Of a stretch of DNA of 64,000 bases, positions 59,793-64,000 are shown one piece after another. How positions within the stretch are numbered: position 1 is the stretch's first letter; each line of letters starts with the position of its first letter. The position numbers and the translations under genes are program-made. Location: assembly GCA_037954665.1 (NCBI GenBank), contig JBBMOL010000099.1, positions 1,984,001-2,048,000 on the forward strand, given 5' to 3'. Origin of the DNA: Laguncularia racemosa (taxonomy: Eukaryota > Streptophyta > Magnoliopsida > Myrtales > Combretaceae). Below the pieces are notes generated by a model that saw only the letters and a list, made by a program, of their open reading frames with translations, made no database searches and was not told the DNA's origin.

Positions 59793-61295
59793 CTACTGCG
59801 TAGGCGTCGGTTTTCCACTGATGATAGCTTCCAGCTCTTTAACTCTAGCTTGGGTCTTCTCTAGCTAAGCTTCTAAGGCCTTGTTCCTTTGATCATACTC
59901 TTTAAATCTACCCTTCTAGATATCCTTTTTATAGTATGCGGCTTTGAAGTATACCTCCATCTGGGCTCTGACTTGTTCCAAATAGGTTCTCAGTTCTAGG
60001 TCTACCTTGTCTGGCTTAGGTTGGGTGACATCCGGGACCCGGTATGCCTTTTCTCCTGTTTGATATAGATGGTGGATCACGAAATCCCTGGTAGCTGGAT
60101 GCTTGCCCACTTTGCCATCCAAGTCTCCGAGGTCTACGTTGGGGCTCTCAATTTGGGCTTCCCATAGGGCTTTGACCTTTGCCAGCTTGGTAAACTTCTC
60201 AACTACCAACAGATTTGGGTCCTAGTATTCGAACGTGATTGCTTCTAGTGATGGTCAATAAACTATGTGTTAGATGGCATCGAACTGGCGGACCATCGAG
60301 TTTGGATGATACCCTATACATTCACTAATACCGATTAGAGGAACGACCTGAAGGTTTCTGCAGGTTAGGATGACTTTGTTGCAGCAACTCCATTTAGCTG
60401 TCCACAGGATGTCGTCAGCATTGAAACTTTTGAGCACTTTCACTCAACTGTGGCTAGTAAGGTCGTCGGGTAGCTTTATTTTTTCTATGTAGGAGTCTAC
60501 AAGGTCCACTTGTTGGGCTAAAGATTTCCGGACCATGTTCAACCCAAAACATTTGAGGTGGCTCACAAACCAGACCAGGATGAGGTTAATGTTTGAGCAG
60601 AGGATCCCATGGCCCTTCCTCTTGACAAAGTTCAAGTTTTGGATCTGTTCAGCTAGTAGAGCCGGAATATAAGATTTCCTTTCTAAGAATTGGGCTACCA
60701 GCTCTACGACTCGGTAGTGGATGTAAAAGATCCCGGTAGGGAAAAGTAAGGTGGTGAAGGCTGTTAGGATGAAAGCGTTCACCCTCCTTTGTTTGTAGCT
60801 CTTGGGGTCCCCGCATAACATATCTTCCCTATTCCCGTCATCTCCCCAGGTTATGAACCACGCTTCTAACTCATCTATTCGTATACAATATCCGTTACAG
60901 TTTACTAAGGCCTTGTTGATTGCTGTCATGCGGATACCCAGAAGTCTACTGAAAATACCGGCTAGCCCAGCCTCAAGATCTGGCACATACACCTCGCTGG
61001 TTAGTGATAGGGCTTGTAGAAGTTAGGTGTATTCTTCCAGAGTGGAAGTGATCTCATGTGGCCCAATGAAGAAAGCTGCGGGCTCTACTTCCCCTAGATG
61101 GAGGATAGCTCGTATCAGAGGTAAGTTCATTTCCATCTTTATTAGTGAAAGGATGGGCCCTATCTTTTGTTGGATGAAGGCCTGCTCTTCGGGGTTGTAT
61201 AGAGTAAACCAATGGTCCAGTACCAACTTTGGATCCAGAGGTTTGCAAACCTGGATCTCTTTGCGGAGAAGGTGGTCGAATGTAGAACTACCCAT
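59793..61295 (-). pseudogene. Tat-specific ORF1 ahead of gag (plant DUF7745-like)
   Basis: 500 codons from ATG at 61295 to TAG at 59793, all in one frame and broken only by stops (61023, 60444 and a few between 60300 and 60210). Recognisable pieces are HLLRKEIQ, KIGPILSLIKMEMNLPLIRA, HEITSTLEEY, then AFILTAFTTLLFPTGIFYIH, VVELVAQFLERKSYIPALLA and GHGILCSNINLILVWFVSHL. These resemble the helical domain that I know as the extra ORF1 of Ogre/Tat elements and as a domesticated-looking plant family (DUF7745, distantly like the plant mobile domain). The C-terminal third (60209-59916, then RVKELEAIISGKPTPTQ) is charged and probably coiled coil. The function in the element is not established; a role in packaging or nuclear transport is speculation. 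Confidence 0.72.
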
Positions 61296-61802
61296 CTATT
61301 ACAATAGAAGTCTCGAATTCCAAAAACTTTTTACAAAGTATAAATGATGTTATTACAGGAAAATGTATTTGAACTCCAGAAACGGAACAAAAGCATTACA
61401 TCATTAATCAATTGCCAGCCTATGACTTCATGTATGCAGATAGGTGGGTTCTAACAGGTCCTCAAGATTTATGGCCTCCCGCATTCTCGAAGAAATGGAT
61501 CTCAGGCCATATTGAAGCATTGGGTGGGGTGGCCTAATCAGTCCCGAACGGTGATCATATCACATCGCCCGAAATGTACACAATGCCCCCCCCCCACTCT
61601 TAGGGTCCTAAGACGGCTTGGGTTTGACCGTATCTAATCACACAATTACATGTATGCAGACTCAACGGTAGGAAAAAAATACATAAACCCCAAATTTCAT
61701 TAAATCCTTGAAAAGTTAGCATTAGTAGTATAACAATCAAGAGATATCTTGGAAATGGTGATTTTAGAAGATTCAGGTGGCTAGCTTACTAGAGAATCAT
61801 TT

Positions 61803-61822
61803 CTTCCTCAGTGGAGTCGCCA
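61803..61822 (-). promoter_or_regulatory. Primer-binding site of the Tat element
   Basis: Minus strand TGGCGACTCCACTGAGGAAG, three bases inside the 5' LTR end. It begins with TGG, pairing with a tRNA CCA end. Tat and Ogre elements typically have TGGCGACTCCNCTGGGGA here, attributed to an Arg tRNA. The one change in GGGGA is consistent with decay. Confidence 0.8.
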
Positions 61823-61825
61823 TCC

Positions 61826-63740
61826 TATCAAGTTTAATTTTTGATTTTTTTTCATTTTTATTCCTAATCCGATTTATACTATACCCTATGCTAATCTAAT
61901 ATAAGTCCTCGACTTGAACTAGGAATTTCGTCTTACTTTAAAGTCGCTACCCAACTGAAATTGGAAAAGATTATTGAATTAGGACTAATTGAGTAGATTA
62001 ATCCTAATTTGGATAACTAGTCAATGAGATTTCCTCTTTTCATTTTTGTAAAAGAAGAAAGGGAAAACCAGAGTTTCTAAACTCGGGGGCTAACCTATTA
62101 AAACCTTAAAGTCACCACCTTATTCTTCTGAAATTTAAACCTATCCTAATGTCTTTTATTGTTATTTATTTTGTTTTATTTTTTGTTGTGTTTTTGCTTA
62201 TTGATTAAAAGTAAATTATTCTAATACGAAAAATGATTTTTTTATTCTTTTTAGAGTTGCCCCAAACGGGTGCCTACGTACATGTTATTCAGGATCAAAC
62301 AAGCCGTAGTTCGCTTTTCATAAAAACTTTAGTGGGTTAGTTAATTTTAATTATGAAAATATCTTGGATTTACGTTTTTATTATTTTTAGCATTTTTTTG
62401 GAAAAAATCTAAGCTTAAGCTTGACTATTTTATTTTATTTTTATTTAAAAAAAATTAATTTAAGGAAAAACCAATTTTGAATTTATTTAAGAAAAGGATT
62501 TTTCTAAGTGATAAAAATTATTTTTATTTCCCTATTATTAACCTACCTCTAATTATTATTATTATTATTATTTATTTTATTTATTTTTTATATTATTTTG
62601 TCTACTCTAAACATAAAAATAAAAATAGTCTAAATTCTATCATTTTTCCTAATATTATTATTTTTTTCATTTTTTTGAATTGTAAATAAATAAACAAAAA
62701 AAAATAAATAATAATAAAAAATAGAAAATCTGATTTACCTAGAACCGGTTACGATGCGCGGATCGGGTCGAGTCAAATCAGGTTAAATTAGGCGGCGGTT
62801 GGAGGTCCTCACGGATGGCGTTCTGGCATCCGTTTTTGTCGATCAAGGGGTGTTTCCAACGTTTCTGAGGACGAGGGACTCGATGGTGGTGGTGGATTTC
62901 TCCAAAAGCTTCTCTAAGTGGTGGTTCGAAGAGGTGGTGGTCGGCGGTCGCGGCTTGTGAACTCCGGCGGCTTCGATCTCTCTTATTTTCTCTCCTTTCT
63001 CTCTTCTGATTCGTACCTTTGCTTCCCCACATCGTCCTTTATTTATAGGCACCAGAAATCGAGCTGGAGAAGCTTGGTTTCCTCCGATTGGGGCAAATCG
63101 GATTTAGGTTGAAAAACCCATCTCCGATTGTTTCGTTGTGTAAATCTTGGATTTTGTTACGATTTTATGCTAATTGGATGATGTTTATCTCATTTTGGTT
63201 AAAGATTTAGTGGATTTGTGTAAAAGATCGAATCAAAATGGTCGAAATTCGAATTTTTCCTCATCGACGACGATCTCGGACGAAGGAAGGAGACGATTAC
63301 GTGCCCGACGTGTGCATTTGCATCACCCAATCGGCTACTGACACGTGTCCTAGAGAAAAAAATTGCAAAATGCGGATTTGCTTCCCCCATGTTTCAAACC
63401 CTTGACCTCGCACCCCTACGCGCACCCGAGTTTGTGGCTCAGACCAGCTAGGCTAGTCCACTTCTCAAAGTTTTTTTTTTTTTTTGCAATTTGCATATAT
63501 GCAATGTAATTTTTATTATTTTTGTATTATTTTGAAATTCCAAAAATTTGTAAAAATTATTTAACTCCTTTTCTTATTATTCCTATCATTATTTTCCAAA
63601 ATTGATAAATTTTCCCTATTTATTTTATTTTTTTGAATATTTTTCCTATTTTTGCTAAATTAGAACAAAAATTATAAAAAATAAAAAAAATTGAAAATTG
63701 ATCATTATTAATTATTAGGGTAAAAAATGGGGTGTTTACA
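61826..63740 (-). repeat. 5' LTR of the Tat element
   Basis: 1915 bp. It starts TGTAAACACCCC at 63740 and ends ...TTAAACTTGATA at 61826, where the terminal CA has mutated to TA. TATA box 63040-63047 (minus strand), GC-rich leader, splice donor at 62738 (weakened to CTAG|GTAAATC) and a primer-site-like GGTAGCGACTT (about 61941-61951) are in the same order as in the 3' LTR and the solo LTR. Confidence 0.88.
63040..63047 (-). promoter_or_regulatory. TATA box of the Tat 5' LTR
   Basis: TATAAATA preceded by GGTGCC. The 3' LTR has the same box with TATAAATAGAG. The leader that follows contains AAGCAAAGGTACGAATC and is GC-rich, in contrast to the AT-rich U3 and U5. Confidence 0.65.
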
Positions 63741-63745
63741 ATCCT
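63741..63745. repeat. Right target-site duplication (ATCCT) of the Tat element
   Basis: Identical to 49310-49314 and directly adjacent to the TGTAAACA end of the 5' LTR. Confidence 0.85.
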
Positions 63746-64000
63746 TAATTGACTCAAGAGTAGTAGCAGTAGACTTCTACAATCAAGATTAATTAATATT
63801 AGAATAACATTATGAAGATATGTAATAACGTGATATATCATAAGAAAAACAAAAATAGAAATGTTTAACTTACATACCAATGCACATGTAGATTGCTTCC
63901 TTTTATTGGCTTTTTCTAATTCACTTTTCTTTCTCATGATGTGCTACTTTTAACTTTTTCTTTTGGTTTTGGCACACTCCTCTTTGATGGGTTTGTTTGA
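63746..64000 (-). other. Right flank with an exon-like end
   Basis: No repeat is seen. On the minus strand an ATG at 63937 opens MRKKSELEKANKRKQSTCAL and meets a strong donor (CATTG|GTATGTAAG, about 63877). This could be a coding exon of a gene beyond the window. With only 20 codons and stops in all frames upstream it is weak evidence. Confidence 0.25.

Larger units (their letters stand above)
49315..63740 (-). mobile_element. Complete but inactive Tat-lineage Ty3/gypsy LTR retrotransposon, 14.4 kb
   Basis: The LTRs begin TGTAAACAYCCC and lie at 63740-61826 (5') and 51241-49315 (3'). Perfect ATCCT duplications flank the whole. Reading on the minus strand, the order is primer-binding site, ORF1, gag, protease, reverse transcriptase with RNase H remnant, a second archaeal-type RNase H, integrase, tandem-repeat 3' region, polypurine tract. 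An extra ORF ahead of gag and a second RNase H between the reverse transcriptase and integrase are hallmarks of the Tat branch (Ogre, Retand and relatives). The element has many in-frame stops and a few frameshifts but keeps its full length. It therefore inserted intact and then decayed by point mutation, many changes being of the C-to-T kind expected of methylated DNA. Confidence 0.9.

Noticed and set aside
49315..63740. Considered as a cluster of host genes (protease, polymerase, RNase H)
   Set aside because: LTRs, primer site, polypurine tract and target duplications show one retrotransposon, and every frame is interrupted.
1..64000. tRNA, rRNA and small nuclear RNA genes
   Set aside because: No cloverleaf with paired A and B boxes, or other known RNA signature, was found. 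The only A/B-box-like pair (15719 and 15758) fits a SINE head better and is weak.

Overview
This window looks like nuclear DNA from a flowering plant, most likely a eudicot. It is AT-rich, has GT-AG introns, and is dominated by plant transposable-element lineages: Tat-type Ty3/gypsy, SIRE/Maximus-like Ty1/copia, L1-type LINE, hAT-like and foldback elements. I cannot name the species. Only one apparently intact host gene is visible. I find no CRISPR array, operon, rRNA or convincing tRNA, and nothing that amounts to a new multi-gene system. The interest lies in mobile-element structure and in how repeats have altered the one gene.

Regions. 1-1694: AT-rich DNA with short transposon-like fragments. 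1695-6530: an internally deleted SIRE/Maximus-like LTR element whose second LTR is split by a 2.26-kb TIR element (3253-5512) flanked by ATA. About 6880-8720: a decayed LINE on the minus strand. About 10480-10742: a MITE. About 10990-18640: a six-coding-exon RRM gene on the minus strand, ARP1/RBM24-38-like, 270 residues predicted. Its intron 5 holds an antisense GRAS (SCL4/7-like) pseudogene. Its intron 2 holds a duplicated acceptor site. Its upstream region carries a tandem duplication. 18640-31520: AT-rich DNA with a tandem duplication, two small MITEs, a Ty3-type 5' LTR with primer-site remnant (23310-about 23940), a hAT-like element (26862-27670) and a decayed minus-strand SIRE-like LTR with gag remnant (about 28520-31300).

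31528-33558: a solo LTR with perfect 5-bp target duplications (ACATA). It belongs to the same family as the large element at the right of the window. 33564-49309: AT-rich DNA with a diverged LTR-like stretch, tandem repeats, two related hAT-like elements, a small foldback element with internal tandem repeats (39621-40055), a giant foldback of about 1.94 kb (46245-48185) and a recent direct duplication (48594-49060).

49315-63740: a complete but dead Tat-lineage Ty3/gypsy element of 14.4 kb on the minus strand, with perfect ATCCT target duplications. In its own direction it reads: 5' LTR, primer-binding site, an extra ORF1 of 500 codons ahead of gag, gag, protease, reverse transcriptase with RNase H remnant, a second (archaeal-type) RNase H, integrase, a 3' untranslated region of about 1.8 kb made largely of tandem repeats, polypurine tract, 3' LTR. 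Every coding module carries stops or frameshifts, so it could move only with helper proteins.
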